From Photobacterium lutimaris (lineage in GTDB: Bacteria > Pseudomonadota > Gammaproteobacteria > Enterobacterales > Vibrionaceae), in assembly GCF_003025555.1 (NCBI RefSeq), contig NZ_PYMH01000001.1, positions 620,001 through 684,000 on the forward strand: a stretch of 64,000 bases of DNA. Direction: 5' to 3'. The notes below the pieces were generated by a model that was given only the letters and a program-made list of their open reading frames with translations, was not told where the DNA came from and searched no databases. Below, in pieces: positions 29,780 through 39,447 of the stretch. A program made the position numbers and the translations under genes. Numbering within the stretch: position 1 is the first letter of the stretch; every line of letters begins with the position of its first letter.

Positions 29780-31666
29780 ATGCAGTTATCCTTAAAAGCA
29801 AAACTGTTGTTATCGAGTTTTGCTGCCATTTCCATTACCGCTATTGCCCTTGGCGGTTTCTCCTACCAGTCAATGAAAAACCATGCTTGGCAGTCAATTG
29901 AAAGTGAAAGCCGAAATACATCCGTCGCAGTAACCAAAGGTATCGGTGATTGGCTGGATAATAAGCAGGCAGCAGTAAAGGCGGTCGCTAAAACCATGGC
30001 AACCAATAATACGCCAGATATTGTCGAGCACCTTAAGCAAATGCATGTATCGGGTGGTTTTAGTCTGAGCTTTTATGGCAATCAGCTGGGGGATATGTAC
30101 CGTCAGGACCCATCTCTTAACCGTGCTGGTTACGATCCTCGAGAAAGAGGTTGGTATAAAGAGGCTTCTGCGGCGAGGACACAGGTTGTAACGGCGCCGT
30201 ACATGAGCCACACCATGCAAACCTTGGTGGTGACCTTAGCAGAGCCTGTCATGCAAGCTGGACAACTACAAGGCGTTGCCGGTGCGGATTTGGCTCTGGG
30301 GGATTTGATGCGTGATGTACTGAATATACCGGTGCTAGGCGACGGCTATGCCATGTTGCTAGATATGAGCAACCAGGTTGTTGTTGCTCACCCGAACCCC
30401 GACATGCAGCTGAAACCGATTTCGGAGCTAGGGTTAACTGTCTCGTCTCTTCGCAATGAGATGAATGGTAATGGCTTTTTCCTAAGCGACTTTGACGGAC
30501 GTGAGCGAGCCGTTGCAATTCATGCGGTGCCAAATTCTGGTTGGGCACTGGTCATGGTAATGGATAAGTCGGTACTGGAAGCACCCATTCGGGATATGTT
30601 AGTTGATGAGCTGCTTATCGGGCTTGTGATCCTTATCGTGGTGTGTGGCTTGATCAGCCTCTTATTGACAAAACAACTGAGTGAATTGAAGAAGGTATCG
30701 GTAGCCTTAGCTGATATAGCCCATGGTGAAGGAGACTTAACGGCTCGTATACCTGTTAATAGCCAAGATGAAGTCGGGTTGTTAGCCGAAAACTTTAACC
30801 AGTTCGTGTCGCATCAGCATCTAATGGCGACAAAGTTGCGTGATATTGCTATTGAGCTTAATCGAAATGCGGCTGATTCAGCTGCAGCGTCAACTCAGCG
30901 CAGCCATAACATTCGCCAGCAGCAAGATGAAATTACCATGGTGGCAACGGCTGTGACTGAAATGGCGAGTGCAACACAGGAAATTGCCGGTAATGCTGAG
31001 AATACAGCGAAAACGGCAGAGCAGGCGGTATCTTTGGCTGGTAGTGGCCATGAGAAAGTCGGGCAAAGCCAGCAGTCAATTGGTAACCTAGCCAGCGAAG
31101 TGACCAGCGCTGCTGCCATTATTGAAGATCTTAATGGGCATGCCCTTAAAATTAGCACCATTCTATCAACGATCCGCGAGATTGCTGAGCAAACCAATTT
31201 ATTGGCGCTCAATGCAGCTATTGAAGCGGCACGTGCAGGAGAACAAGGTCGAGGTTTTGCAGTGGTTGCCGATGAAGTGCGTGTACTTTCTCAGCGTACG
31301 CATACTTCGACAGAAGAAATTCAAAGTATGATCGAGGCGCTTCAGTCGACGACCCATAATGCAGTGACAGTGATGAACGATAGCCATCAGTTAGCTGATA
31401 CCAGCGTTCAAGATGTCGATGCCGCGGGTGAAAGTATCAATAGTATTGCCAGCGAGATTAATGTGATCAGTGATATGGCGACACAGATTGCCTCGGCAGC
31501 CGAGGAACAATCAAGTGTTACCGCAGAGATCAGCCGTAATACCGAAGGGGTCCAGGAGGTCGCCAACCAAATGGCTCAAGAGGCGATGGAAGCTGCTCGC
31601 CAAGCTGGCACACTTAAGGAGCTCGCTGGCCAATTAGAAAAAGAAGTACAGCGCTATAAGCTATGA
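29780..31666 (+). CDS. Methyl-accepting chemotaxis protein with periplasmic dCache sensor
   Basis: 628 residues. TM1 lies near 8-30. The periplasmic dCache-type domain (about 35-270) contains [12 protein letters not shown], the region that in relatives contacts amino-acid or related ligands. TM2 is near 275-298, then HAMP, then a signalling domain with [22 protein letters not shown] lies before the ATG. Ligand not predictable. It is transcribed away from the PepSY operon and ended by a strong terminator. Confidence 0.92.
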   Translation: MQLSLKAKLLLSSFAAISITAIALGGFSYQSMKNHAWQSIESESRNTSVAVTKGIGDWLDNKQAAVKAVAKTMATNNTPDIVEHLKQMHVSGGFSLSFYGNQLGDMYRQDPSLNRAGYDPRERGWYKEASAARTQVVTAPYMSHTMQTLVVTLAEPVMQAGQLQGVAGADLALGDLMRDVLNIPVLGDGYAMLLDMSNQVVVAHPNPDMQLKPISELGLTVSSLRNEMNGNGFFLSDFDGRERAVAIHAVPNSGWALVMVMDKSVLEAPIRDMLVDELLIGLVILIVVCGLISLLLTKQLSELKKVSVALADIAHGEGDLTARIPVNSQDEVGLLAENFNQFVSHQHLMATKLRDIAIELNRNAADSAAASTQRSHNIRQQQDEITMVATAVTEMASATQEIAGNAENTAKTAEQAVSLAGSGHEKVGQSQQSIGNLASEVTSAAAIIEDLNGHALKISTILSTIREIAEQTNLLALNAAIEAARAGEQGRGFAVVADEVRVLSQRTHTSTEEIQSMIEALQSTTHNAVTVMNDSHQLADTSVQDVDAAGESINSIASEINVISDMATQIASAAEEQSSVTAEISRNTEGVQEVANQMAQEAMEAARQAGTLKELAGQLEKEVQRYKL

Positions 31667-31699
31667 TTTATAAGCTCTGAGCTATAGGCTAAAATAATA

Positions 31700-31725
31700 A
31701 GCCCCCGCGAAGGCGGGGGCTGTTT
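31700..31725. terminator. Rho-independent terminator between convergent genes
   Basis: AGCCCCCGC, GAAG, GCGGGGGCT then GTTTTAT. Confidence 0.85.
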
Positions 31726-31744
31726 TATAAGGGGAGGGCTGAAA

Positions 31745-33439
31745 TTACTCTTCCCATTGCACGAGTTGATCTTTCGGCCAGTTAGCACCGATGTCATGGT
31801 ATTTCTTCTCAAGCAGGTGACGCTTGATCTTAAGTGTTGGCGTCAAGATATTATTCTCCACACTCCAAGGGTCTTTAATCATCAGGACACCTTTGATTTT
31901 GGCGTGAGATTCCAACTCTTGGTTGATGGTATCAATAACACGTTGAGCAGTGCGCGCATAGCGTTGGCGGTCAAAGTTAGGGAAGTCGTGCGGTACGGCA
32001 AGTAAGATTGGCGCCGGCATGCCTGAACCGACCACACACATCATTTCAATGTTGGCAAGTTCGAAGATTCGTTTTTCAATAGGGACTGGTGAGACAAACT
32101 TCCCTTTCGCCGTTTTGAAGGTATCGTTTTTGCGGCCTTGAATCGTTAGGTAGCCTTCCTCATCCATGAAGCCGATATCACCGGTGTGGAGCCAACCATC
32201 ATCATCAAACATCTCTTTGGTAGCATCTTCGTTTTTGTAGTAACCCGAAAATAATCCCATGCCGCGTACTAAGATTTCTTCATCGGCTGAAACCTTGATT
32301 TCTACTCCTGGACCAGAGTTACCGACAGTACCGATCTTATCACTACGGAACGGATGGTTAAGGGTGCTGTAAGCAAAGCTTTCGGTCATCCCCCAAGCTT
32401 CGGTAATGTTGAGACCAATGCTCTCATACCAGCGAAGTAGAGCAGGAGAGACGGGTGCCGAGCCACAGCCCAGTACTCGTGCTTTGTTGAGGCCAAGACC
32501 ATCGGCAAGCTTGCGTTTGATAACGCCAGAAATGAATGGAATTTTCAGTAATAAGTTGAGTTTGGCTTGCGGGAGTTTTTCCAAGATTCGCTGTTGGAAA
32601 AGGGTCCACAGACGAGGAACCGAGATAAAGAGGGTCGGGCGATGCATTCTTACATCATCGATGAAAGTATCTAGGGACTCAGGGAAGGCAACTTGCATTC
32701 CAGACATCACAGAAGAGCCAAATATATAGACTCGCTCGGTAATATGGGCAAGCGGAAGATAAGAAAACAGACGCTCGCCTTCTTGCATACCGATATGATC
32801 CACAAGACGCTGTGCAGCCCATGCAAATGAGCCGTAACTTAACATCGCACCTTTAGGCAGGCCGGATGTACCTGAGGTATACACGATAGACATTAAATCA
32901 TCTTGTTGATGGTCTGGCCGCTCTTGTGATGGCTTATGTTGAGAAAGCAGGGTGTTGAAGTCGTGATCACATTTAGGTGCCGATGGATAGTTAAAACTGA
33001 TGGAGAGAATTTCAGGGTGCTTCTCCATTATCGCAAGGGCCGCTTTGCTATCATCTAGCTTACCGATGAGAACTGCTTTTGATTCACTGTGTGTTAAACA
33101 GTGCTCAATGGTTTCTGGGCCCGCCGTTGGGAAAATAGGCACGCTGATGTAGCTACCTAGCATGAGTGCTAGGTCTGAAATGAACCATTCAGCACAGTTT
33201 TTCGACATGATGGCGATACGATCACCAGGTTTGTAACCTTGGGCACGAAGGGCGCTGACAAGTCTCAGTGCTTTGTCAGCTACCTCTGCATATGTAAAGT
33301 CAACAAATTGTCGGTTGATGATCTGGCGAAGATACACATCATCTGCGCGTTCTTCTGCCCATTTGAGAATCATTTCGGTTGGCAGTGGTTGAGTCATCAG
33401 AGTATCCCTTAAGCGATCCGATTGCAGAGGTAGAGTCAT
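31745..33439 (-). CDS. AMP-forming acyl-CoA synthetase (long-chain fatty acid--CoA ligase type)
   Basis: 564 residues. The AMP-binding motif Y-T-S-G-T-S-G-L-P-K-G lies near 188-198. A-W-G-M-T-E-S is the adenine-site motif, G-W-L-H-T-G-D-I-G the hinge region, and G-R-K-N-D-T-F-K-T-A-K-G-K-F holds the hinge and C-terminal catalytic region. It activates a fatty or other carboxylic acid as acyl-AMP, then acyl-CoA. It is closer to the bacterial FAA1-like group than to FadD by layout, and substrate is uncertain. The ATG at 33439 has AGGA upstream; an internal ATG at 33397 is also well placed. Monocistronic. Confidence 0.88.
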   Translation of the reverse strand: MTLPLQSDRLRDTLMTQPLPTEMILKWAEERADDVYLRQIINRQFVDFTYAEVADKALRLVSALRAQGYKPGDRIAIMSKNCAEWFISDLALMLGSYISVPIFPTAGPETIEHCLTHSESKAVLIGKLDDSKAALAIMEKHPEILSISFNYPSAPKCDHDFNTLLSQHKPSQERPDHQQDDLMSIVYTSGTSGLPKGAMLSYGSFAWAAQRLVDHIGMQEGERLFSYLPLAHITERVYIFGSSVMSGMQVAFPESLDTFIDDVRMHRPTLFISVPRLWTLFQQRILEKLPQAKLNLLLKIPFISGVIKRKLADGLGLNKARVLGCGSAPVSPALLRWYESIGLNITEAWGMTESFAYSTLNHPFRSDKIGTVGNSGPGVEIKVSADEEILVRGMGLFSGYYKNEDATKEMFDDDGWLHTGDIGFMDEEGYLTIQGRKNDTFKTAKGKFVSPVPIEKRIFELANIEMMCVVGSGMPAPILLAVPHDFPNFDRQRYARTAQRVIDTINQELESHAKIKGVLMIKDPWSVENNILTPTLKIKRHLLEKKYHDIGANWPKDQLVQWEE

Positions 33440-34043
33440 ACTTCGATCCTTCCGTGTTATGGTTTTGTTAAAATAATGCTATTTTTACTGTTTGGTCAAG
33501 CGGTTATTTACGTTAAACCGATTCTGTAAAAACATCCAATGTACAAAAAAACGTAAAAAATAATTAGTTTTCAAAGATTAAAATAGAACAAAATTCAAAC
33601 AGGTGTATATTTTTTTTAATGTTACTGATCTGTTCTTAAATTCCTGTTTCTATTACAATGCTGTCACTTTTATGCTATTGGCGAAGGTATTCATGATGTT
33701 TAAGGGGGAAGCGCCAGTTCAAACTATTGTCTCTGCTCACTTTTTCGTTTTAATCAGCCAAAAATGGAGCGTAACGTGGTCATTTGAACTGCCTGTTGAT
33801 TTTCAGTATGTAAACACGGGTTGTAATTATCATTTAATCACGTGTTTTAACTTGAAACTGGCAGTAAAACGGTAATATTATCAATTAACGGAATGATATC
33901 CCGTATTGTGCGACTCGTTATTCGTCTGTATAACAAAGGGGCATCAATCGGATTTCAACACATTTGCTTATATGGTTACATAGTCCGTTTGGGAATTCGG
34001 CGGGTCTTTGGGTGATCAAATAGAATCATAGAGTCAAAGCATT
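33440..34043. other. 604-base intergenic region between acyl-CoA ligase and TetR gene
   Basis: AT-rich, divergent promoters expected. A possible 90-codon frame at 33603-33875 lacks a ribosome-binding site and coding character. I see no clear FadR or TetR-type palindrome. Confidence 0.5.
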
Positions 34044-34505
34044 ATGCCAAAGCGTAGTAAAGAAGATACTGAAATTACCATCCAAACAATTATGGATGCG
34101 GTGGTGGATCAAATTTTGACGTTGGGATATGACAAAATGTCGTACACCACATTGAGCAAGCAAACAGGGATATCTCGTACGGGTATCAGTCATCACTTCC
34201 CTAAAAAGCAAGATTTCGCTATTGCGCTTGATGGGCGTATTTTTCAGATTTTTGTAGAAAAGCTTGATCTAGATAATGGTCTGGCTGGGTTTACGAGTAG
34301 CTGGATTGCGGCGTTGGATGATGAAAAATTTAAGGCGACGCTACGATTGCTATTTCATCATATTGCCTCCTCAGAAACGACCAGTGAATTTGCTAAGCGT
34401 GGCATTGATAGGCTATATGATCTATGCCTTGAGCGCTATGGTGAAGAAAGCCAGAAAGAGCTTGAGTGGTTGTTGGGTAAGTCTCTCATCAGCCTTGTAC
34501 GCTAA
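34044..34505 (+). CDS. TetR/AcrR-family regulator
   Basis: 153 residues. The N-terminal helix-turn-helix contains M-S-Y-T-T-L-S-K-Q-T-G-I-S-R-T-G-I-S-H-H-F-P-K-K-Q-D-F, the typical TetR recognition region. The ligand domain is short (about 95 residues against 130 or more in many TetR proteins), but the gene appears intact. It is oriented divergently from the acyl-CoA ligase, which it could control; this is inference. Ended by a terminator. Confidence 0.85.
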   Translation: MPKRSKEDTEITIQTIMDAVVDQILTLGYDKMSYTTLSKQTGISRTGISHHFPKKQDFAIALDGRIFQIFVEKLDLDNGLAGFTSSWIAALDDEKFKATLRLLFHHIASSETTSEFAKRGIDRLYDLCLERYGEESQKELEWLLGKSLISLVR

Positions 34506-34520
34506 TGATGCTCAGAATTG

Positions 34521-34548
34521 AAACAGCTTCTGCGGAAGCTGTTTTTAT
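34521..34548 (+). terminator. Rho-independent terminator after the TetR gene
   Basis: AAACAGCTTC, TGCG, GAAGCTGTTT followed by T residues. Confidence 0.9.
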
Positions 34549-34614
34549 TACCGATATATAATTTATAGAGGCAGGATTTGCCTCATATGTTTAGTTTGCG
34601 AAGAGAAGGTAGAG

Positions 34615-34806
34615 ATGTTGAAATATATCGTGCTGGCTTTGGTTGGTTTGGGAATTTATATCGGTGTGACCTACAAAGATCAAATTGAGGATCTTACCGA
34701 TTCTCGTTCATTTGAGGACGTCCAAGATGTGTTTGAAGATATGTCTGATAAAGCATCGGATACTGTTAGCAACTTAAGCGGCAAGCTCGAAGAATTAAAG
34801 ATCTAG
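34615..34806 (+). CDS. Small single-pass membrane protein (63 residues)
   Basis: GAGAAGG lies just before the ATG. One N-terminal membrane helix (about 4-20, I-V-L-A-L-V-G-L-G-I-Y-I-G-V) is followed by an acidic, heptad-like helical tail, including D-V-Q-D-V-F-E-D-M-S-D-K-A-S-D-T-V. It has its own downstream terminator. Family unknown. A small hairpin (GAGGCA/TGCCTC, 34568-34584) lies in the leader. Confidence 0.65.
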   Translation: MLKYIVLALVGLGIYIGVTYKDQIEDLTDSRSFEDVQDVFEDMSDKASDTVSNLSGKLEELKI

Positions 34807-34838
34807 ACAGCTACTTTAACGACGATTCTTTGTTTAGA

Positions 34839-34869
34839 AAAGGCCAGCCCTGGTGAAGTGTTGGCCTTT
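34839..34869. terminator. Probable bidirectional terminator
   Basis: AAAGGCCA and TGGCCTTT arms separated by 15 bases, between convergent genes; the T-run is interrupted (TTTGTCTT). Confidence 0.55.
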
Positions 34870-34885
34870 GTCTTGCTGTGCTTTA

Positions 34886-36217
34886 TTAATGTGAAGAGAT
34901 GATGTAGAAGTAGTAAATCATTGATGAGGCAATCAAATAGACTGACCAGTGATCTTCTTTATATCGCCCGGTTGCCAATTTCAGGAAGGCATATACTAGC
35001 ATTGCTGCCGCAATACCGTTACCAGCGTTGAAGCTGAAGACACTCATTACGACACAGACGAATGCCGGTAGGTACTCAGTGATATCATCATAGTTGATTT
35101 TCTTCATTGAGCTCATCATGGCAATACCGATATACATCAACACGGGAGCGGTGGCAGCGGTTGGTATCATACCCGCTAGTGGAGCAAGGAATAATGTTAG
35201 ACAAAAACAACCCGCTGTGACCAAGGCTGTGAAGCCTGTTCGACCGCCAGACTCAACACCTGCAGAGCTTTCGACATATGTTGTCATAACTGGGCATGAA
35301 AATAGTGCACCAAATGTTGTGGCACTAGAATCGACGTGAAAGTTCTTTTCGATGCCCGGCAAGTTGCCGTCTTTATCTAGATATCCTGCCTGTGCCCCTA
35401 TGCCCAGCATAGCGCCAAGCGTTGAGAAAAAGTCTGGAATAAAGAATGCTAGCAGGAACGGCAGATAAGCTGGGCTCAATGCGCCTAATACATCAAGCTG
35501 GAATGTCATGTCGGCAATGCTGCCCGGCATGCTGAAGAAGTTATCTGGTATAGACGTTATCCCAAAAGCTAGGCTAAGAAGGGTAGTGAGAATCACGGCT
35601 AGGATGATACCGCCTTGGATTTTTCTAGATACAAAAAAGAGCACCATGAAAAAACCCAGCACAGCGGTAATCACTTCAATAGAGGCAAGATCGCCGAAAA
35701 TAAGTACGTTTTTACGAGGGTCGGCAATGACAACACCCGCCTGCTTGAATCCCAGTAGAGCAATAAATAGACCAATGCCGACACCCACCGAGACTTTTAC
35801 GCTGTGAGGGATAATACGAACGACAAAGTCACGAACACCAAGAAAAGAGACCAGCATAAACAGTACACCACTGACAAATACAATGCCGGCGGCAATACTG
35901 AGTGGGACGTCATTACCCAATAGGGTGAATGAAAAGATAGCCACGCTGCCAAGTCCAGGGCCTAGCACAAAAGGTCGATTGGTGTATAGAGCCATGGCGA
36001 TAGTAGTGATCACCGTCATTAGTACTGTGACGGTGAGTGCACTCTCAAACGGAATACCGCCTTTGCTCATCATTCCCGGTACGACTGCTACCATATAGGC
36101 CATTGTCGCAAACGTTGTTAGGCCTGCGATGATCTCAGTTTTGAGATTGGTATTATTACCTTTAAAGTCAAACCACTTTGCAATGCTCAAAGCTGGCTTG
36201 TCAGTTACAGTTTCCAT
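34886..36217 (-). CDS. NCS2/AzgA-type purine (hypoxanthine/guanine/adenine) permease
   Basis: 443 residues with 12 or more hydrophobic spans. N-terminal T-E-I-I-A-G-L-T-T-F-A-T-M-A-Y, then G-P-G-L-G-S-V-A, F-F-I-P-D-F-F-S-T-L-G and E-S-S-A-G-V-E-S-G-G-R-T-G are AzgA-type NCS2 signatures. It is a proton symporter for purine bases. It lies 40 bases after the deaminase-like gene on the same strand with no terminator between, so it likely shares the PurR-box promoter. Exact base specificity is not readable. Confidence 0.9.
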   Translation of the reverse strand: METVTDKPALSIAKWFDFKGNNTNLKTEIIAGLTTFATMAYMVAVVPGMMSKGGIPFESALTVTVLMTVITTIAMALYTNRPFVLGPGLGSVAIFSFTLLGNDVPLSIAAGIVFVSGVLFMLVSFLGVRDFVVRIIPHSVKVSVGVGIGLFIALLGFKQAGVVIADPRKNVLIFGDLASIEVITAVLGFFMVLFFVSRKIQGGIILAVILTTLLSLAFGITSIPDNFFSMPGSIADMTFQLDVLGALSPAYLPFLLAFFIPDFFSTLGAMLGIGAQAGYLDKDGNLPGIEKNFHVDSSATTFGALFSCPVMTTYVESSAGVESGGRTGFTALVTAGCFCLTLFLAPLAGMIPTAATAPVLMYIGIAMMSSMKKINYDDITEYLPAFVCVVMSVFSFNAGNGIAAAMLVYAFLKLATGRYKEDHWSVYLIASSMIYYFYIISSH

Positions 36218-36257
36218 GGATTCTCTCTACATGTCTTTTTAATAAATAATGGGTTGA

Positions 36258-37358
36258 TTAACGTCGATAGCAAACTTTCATGTCCGGCGCGATAGTTGGC
36301 TCTGCTAACAAGTTCGCTCTTAAAGCGTCAAACTCATGGCTCCATTCTGCTAGCCATTGTTGTTTGGTCTCATCGGGCATCCAGCTGGCTTCAATGCTGT
36401 TGATCATCATTTGTTTTAAGCTGCCAATATCGAAACCGAAATCCTCGACCATTACCCTGTAACAATTTGCACTGGTAGTATTGTGAATGTGCCAGTCATC
36501 GGTACAAGGGATGATATTTATCCCGGCTTTTGCCATGGCCCTTATCGGGTGATGCTGGCACCAATCTTGGTGACTAGGCCATTGCTTGAAGTAATACGTG
36601 TTGGATGGAATGACAGTAAAAGGGATACCTCTTTGGGCATATTTTTGGGTCAGGGCCGGATTATCAATAATGGTGTAGCCGTGATCAATGCGATCAACGT
36701 CGATTAGCTCAATGCCTGTCTCAACATTTCGCCAGTGCAAACCAAATTCGGAACAATGGGCCGTGAGTTTGTAGCCGTGCAGTTTGGCTAAGCGGTATGC
36801 TTTCCAGAATTTCTCAACCGGTGCATCATGTTCTTTGTAATCAATACCTATTCCGAGAACATAAGGGTGAGGGCTATCAATCATCTCATTAACCATTGCA
36901 ACCGCATCTTCAGGTGACTTTTCTCGGTTGATGGAAGGAATGAGTCGGATAACAATACCTAGCTCATTGTAGGCATTGTCGATAGCGTCAGCTAATGCCG
37001 TATTGACATCAGCGTAGCTCAGCACGGTATCTGATGGGTTCCAAAACGTTTCAATGTACTTTACCCCGCAAGCATGAGCGTCCTCGGCGACTTCTCTCAT
37101 GACTCTGGCATAGTCGCTTGGTTCCTGCATTAACTGGTATAGAAAGGTAAGCGCTTCAATACCACCTTTAACGATGCCGGTTTCCTTTTGATGAGCGCGG
37201 TAATAAGCCTTTGCTTCAAGTTCTGACAGCGCGATCTGGTATTTGTCTGCAAACGACAACATGGTTTCCAGCCTGACGCCTCCAAGCAGATGATAATGGA
37301 GATCGGCTTTAGGAAAGCGGTGATAAAACTCGGTGAGTGTTATAGGCGTTGATTTCAC
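36258..37358 (-). CDS. Adenosine deaminase-family protein
   Basis: 366 residues from the GTG at 37358. TGAGG lies five bases upstream, and any longer start would run through a PurR box. K-A-D-L-H-Y-H-L-L-G-G gives the first two metal histidines. T-A-H-C-S-E-F-G carries the third histidine and catalytic Glu, D-R-I-D-H-G-Y another His, and C-T-D-D the aspartates. Classical adenosine deaminase has H-A-G-E and S-T-D-D-P at the last sites, so the substrate (adenosine, adenine or a derivative) is not certain. The operon with a purine permease and a PurR site indicates purine salvage. Confidence 0.86.
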   Translation of the reverse strand: MKSTPITLTEFYHRFPKADLHYHLLGGVRLETMLSFADKYQIALSELEAKAYYRAHQKETGIVKGGIEALTFLYQLMQEPSDYARVMREVAEDAHACGVKYIETFWNPSDTVLSYADVNTALADAIDNAYNELGIVIRLIPSINREKSPEDAVAMVNEMIDSPHPYVLGIGIDYKEHDAPVEKFWKAYRLAKLHGYKLTAHCSEFGLHWRNVETGIELIDVDRIDHGYTIIDNPALTQKYAQRGIPFTVIPSNTYYFKQWPSHQDWCQHHPIRAMAKAGINIIPCTDDWHIHNTTSANCYRVMVEDFGFDIGSLKQMMINSIEASWMPDETKQQWLAEWSHEFDALRANLLAEPTIAPDMKVCYRR

Positions 37359-37371
37359 AGTGACCTCATTT

Positions 37372-37387
37372 ACGCAAACGATTGCTT
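37372..37387. promoter_or_regulatory. PurR operator
   Basis: ACGCAAACG-ATTGCTT matches the PurR consensus ACGCAAACGTTTGCGT at 13 of 16 positions. It lies 14 bases upstream of the deaminase start. Confidence 0.8.
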
Positions 37388-37441
37388 TTGGCGGCAGTAT
37401 CACCCTGAATAGGCGTAAAGTGAAATGCAATTTTCGGTATG

Positions 37442-37462
37442 CTAGTGCCGTTTCGGCACTAG
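37442..37462. repeat. Perfect 9-bp hairpin upstream of the deaminase gene
   Basis: CTAGTGCCG-TTT-CGGCACTAG has no U-run. A related stretch (CACTAGTCGGCACTG) occurs at 37499-37513 near the LysR gene end. The role is unknown; a structured 3' end or operator is possible. Confidence 0.6.
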
Positions 37463-37524
37463 GTTAGCGGTGAATAACGTATTTGGCTCTATACTCAGCA
37501 CTAGTCGGCACTGGGTATAGCCCG

Positions 37525-38445
37525 CTATGCGGGTTGCCAGGGACGGTTGACTTGCCAACCTGTTTTAACGTTTTGCTGCAAATACGCCCAGAGCTTCTGA
37601 GCATCATGGCGCAGCGGGGCAGAGTTTCGATATAGTCTGATTTGATAGGGCAGTCTAAATTGCTCTGGGGCGATGGCAATGAGTTGGCCGGAGTTAAGCT
37701 CCTGACGAATTTGAGCATCTGGAAGCCAAGCTAATCCTTTTCCTCTTAAGGCCATGTCTTTGTGAAGCTGACACATTGAGCTTTCGAATACCGGATAGGT
37801 GTTGAACGTTTCAAACTGAGGCTGGTACTGTTCAATAAGTCTCGCGCTGTAGGATTCGGCACTGTATTTCAGGATAGGGCTGGCTTGCTCAAAGGGGTTG
37901 TATAGCGCTTTGCCCTGATGGTCAGTGGCAGAGACAAGAAGAAAATCGCCATGCCCGATGCATAAGTTTTGAAAGGGTGGCTGTAGCAGTGACAAGATTT
38001 CAAAGCCCAGTAAAAAATCGCAGTTTGACTCGGTTAACGACTCAATAGCAAAATCTACCCGGAGTATATCAATAGAAAAGTGCACTACATGCTGTTGGCT
38101 GACGTATTCCGTTAAGTCTAAAAGGGTAGGCGAAGATAATGAGTGCGGCGTAGCGATACGTATCGGATTCTGGAGTGGCTGCTCGATACCGTTGAGCATT
38201 TTTACCCCATCTTCCATCTGTGACACCATGTTTTGTGCAATAGATCTAAATTGCCGGCCTGCTGAAGTCAGGCTTATCGGTGTCGTTGTCCGGTCAATGA
38301 GTGAGTGGCCGATCGCTTTTTCTAACGCTCGGATATGTCGACCAAACGCGGGTTGAGTAATATGTCGGGCTTCAGCTGCGCGGGAGAAATGTTGCATTTC
38401 AGCCAGCATTAGGAAGTCTTCGAGCCATTTAGTATCTAAGTTCAT
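37525..38445 (-). CDS. LysR-type regulator, HypT/YjiE-like
   Basis: 306 residues. The N-terminal helix-turn-helix has L-D-T-K-W-L-E-D-F-L-M-L-A and F-S-R-A-A-E-A-R-H-I-T-Q-P-A-F-G-R. E. coli HypT shares the first part (T-K-W-L-x-D-F-L) and the later S-S-M-x-x-L-x-K and G-x-A-W-L-P features. HypT responds to hypochlorite through methionine oxidation; whether this protein does is unknown. It points toward the deaminase operon on the same strand, but intervening hairpins make co-transcription unlikely. Confidence 0.82.
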   Translation of the reverse strand: MNLDTKWLEDFLMLAEMQHFSRAAEARHITQPAFGRHIRALEKAIGHSLIDRTTTPISLTSAGRQFRSIAQNMVSQMEDGVKMLNGIEQPLQNPIRIATPHSLSSPTLLDLTEYVSQQHVVHFSIDILRVDFAIESLTESNCDFLLGFEILSLLQPPFQNLCIGHGDFLLVSATDHQGKALYNPFEQASPILKYSAESYSARLIEQYQPQFETFNTYPVFESSMCQLHKDMALRGKGLAWLPDAQIRQELNSGQLIAIAPEQFRLPYQIRLYRNSAPLRHDAQKLWAYLQQNVKTGWQVNRPWQPA

Positions 38446-38502
38446 TTACTCTGCATTTTGTGGTGGCCAATCTAATTGGGTTAAAGACAAATAGGATATA
38501 AG

Positions 38503-38561
38503 GCACCCCAAAGGGTGCGCTATATACCCAAGTGATTGAGGCTTGATGCCACTTGGGTATA
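38503..38561. repeat. Dispersed palindrome copy A with adjacent hairpin
   Basis: GCACCC-CAAA-GGGTGC (38503-38518) is followed by perfect 12-base arms TATACCCAAGTG and CACTTGGGTATA (38523-38534, 38550-38561). Related copies occur at 41358 and 49678. The element lies just after the M48 protease stop and may serve as its transcript end. Confidence 0.75.
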
Positions 38562-38562
38562 C

Positions 38563-39354
38563 TTATATCTTACATTGAGGCTTGGGGACATTAAAGCTAG
38601 GTAGTCTTGCGATTTCTGCCCGTAAGTCATCAATCCGGGTTGAATGAGAAGGGTGGGTCGATAGCAGCTCGGGAGGCTGGTTACCACCAGATGCTTTTGC
38701 CATATTCTTCCACAGGTTGATACTCTCATAGGGATCAAACCCCGCTTCAGCCATCATCCTCAAACCAATAATATCCGACTCCGATTCTTGCGCACGGCCA
38801 TAAGGCATTAATACACCATATTGGACGCCAAGGCCCAAACCTGCCATCGCCGCATCGTGGTAGTTTGTCCCGCCAATCGCAGCACTGGATATTTGCATCC
38901 CCATGTTGGCGAGTTGAGAGCGGGAAAGCCTTTCGTTGCTGTGCTGGGCAAGGACATGACCTATTTCATGGCCGATCACTGTTGCTAGCTGATCTTGATT
39001 CGTCGCCACCTTGAGTAGGCCGGTGTATACCCCAATCTTGCCACCGGGTAGGGCAAAGGCATTGACCTGCTCGCTGTCAAACACGACCACCTCCCATTGC
39101 CCTGTTGCTTGAGAGGCACCTAAACGGCTCGTTAATGCATTAGTCACGCATTGAACATATTGATTGGTTTTGCTATCGGTATAGATCGTTTCTTGCTCTT
39201 TTAAGGCATCAAAGGATTGTGCTCCGAGCTGAGACATATCCTGTTCAGAGAAGAGCAATACCTGCTGCCTACCCGTTGGTGAGCTGCTGCAAGCTGTGAG
39301 TGCAATCGCTGAGGTGATAAAACCAGCAATGGCTAGTGGTTGAAAGCGATTCAT
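38563..39354 (-). CDS. M48-family metalloprotease lipoprotein (LoiP/YggG-like)
   Basis: 263 residues. A lipobox ending L-T-A-C sets Cys22, with Ser at +2, so outer-membrane location is expected. Zinc site H-E-I-G-H lies near 129-133, and the third ligand Glu is in Q-E-S-E-S-D near 184-189. V-N-A-F-A-L-P-G-G is the conserved edge strand of M48 proteases. E. coli LoiP is an outer-membrane protease of this type, and BepA a larger relative. AAGGAG precedes the ATG. Monocistronic. Confidence 0.88.
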   Translation of the reverse strand: MNRFQPLAIAGFITSAIALTACSSSPTGRQQVLLFSEQDMSQLGAQSFDALKEQETIYTDSKTNQYVQCVTNALTSRLGASQATGQWEVVVFDSEQVNAFALPGGKIGVYTGLLKVATNQDQLATVIGHEIGHVLAQHSNERLSRSQLANMGMQISSAAIGGTNYHDAAMAGLGLGVQYGVLMPYGRAQESESDIIGLRMMAEAGFDPYESINLWKNMAKASGGNQPPELLSTHPSHSTRIDDLRAEIARLPSFNVPKPQCKI

Positions 39355-39447
39355 CCAAGACTCCTTTCATTTTATGTATAAACCGGAATAGCGGAATTAT
39401 ACAGTTGCTGTATCATTCTCTCCAAATAAGATTGTTTGGATAACGTG

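Noticed and set aside
33470..33530. Possible FadR/PsrA-like site upstream of the acyl-CoA ligase
   Set aside because: A GTTTGGTC ... GGTTATT stretch is not symmetrical enough to match either consensus.
33603..33875. 90-codon plus-strand frame in the acyl-CoA ligase/TetR gap
   Set aside because: No ribosome-binding site, Phe/Tyr-rich from AT-rich DNA, and no recognisable motif.
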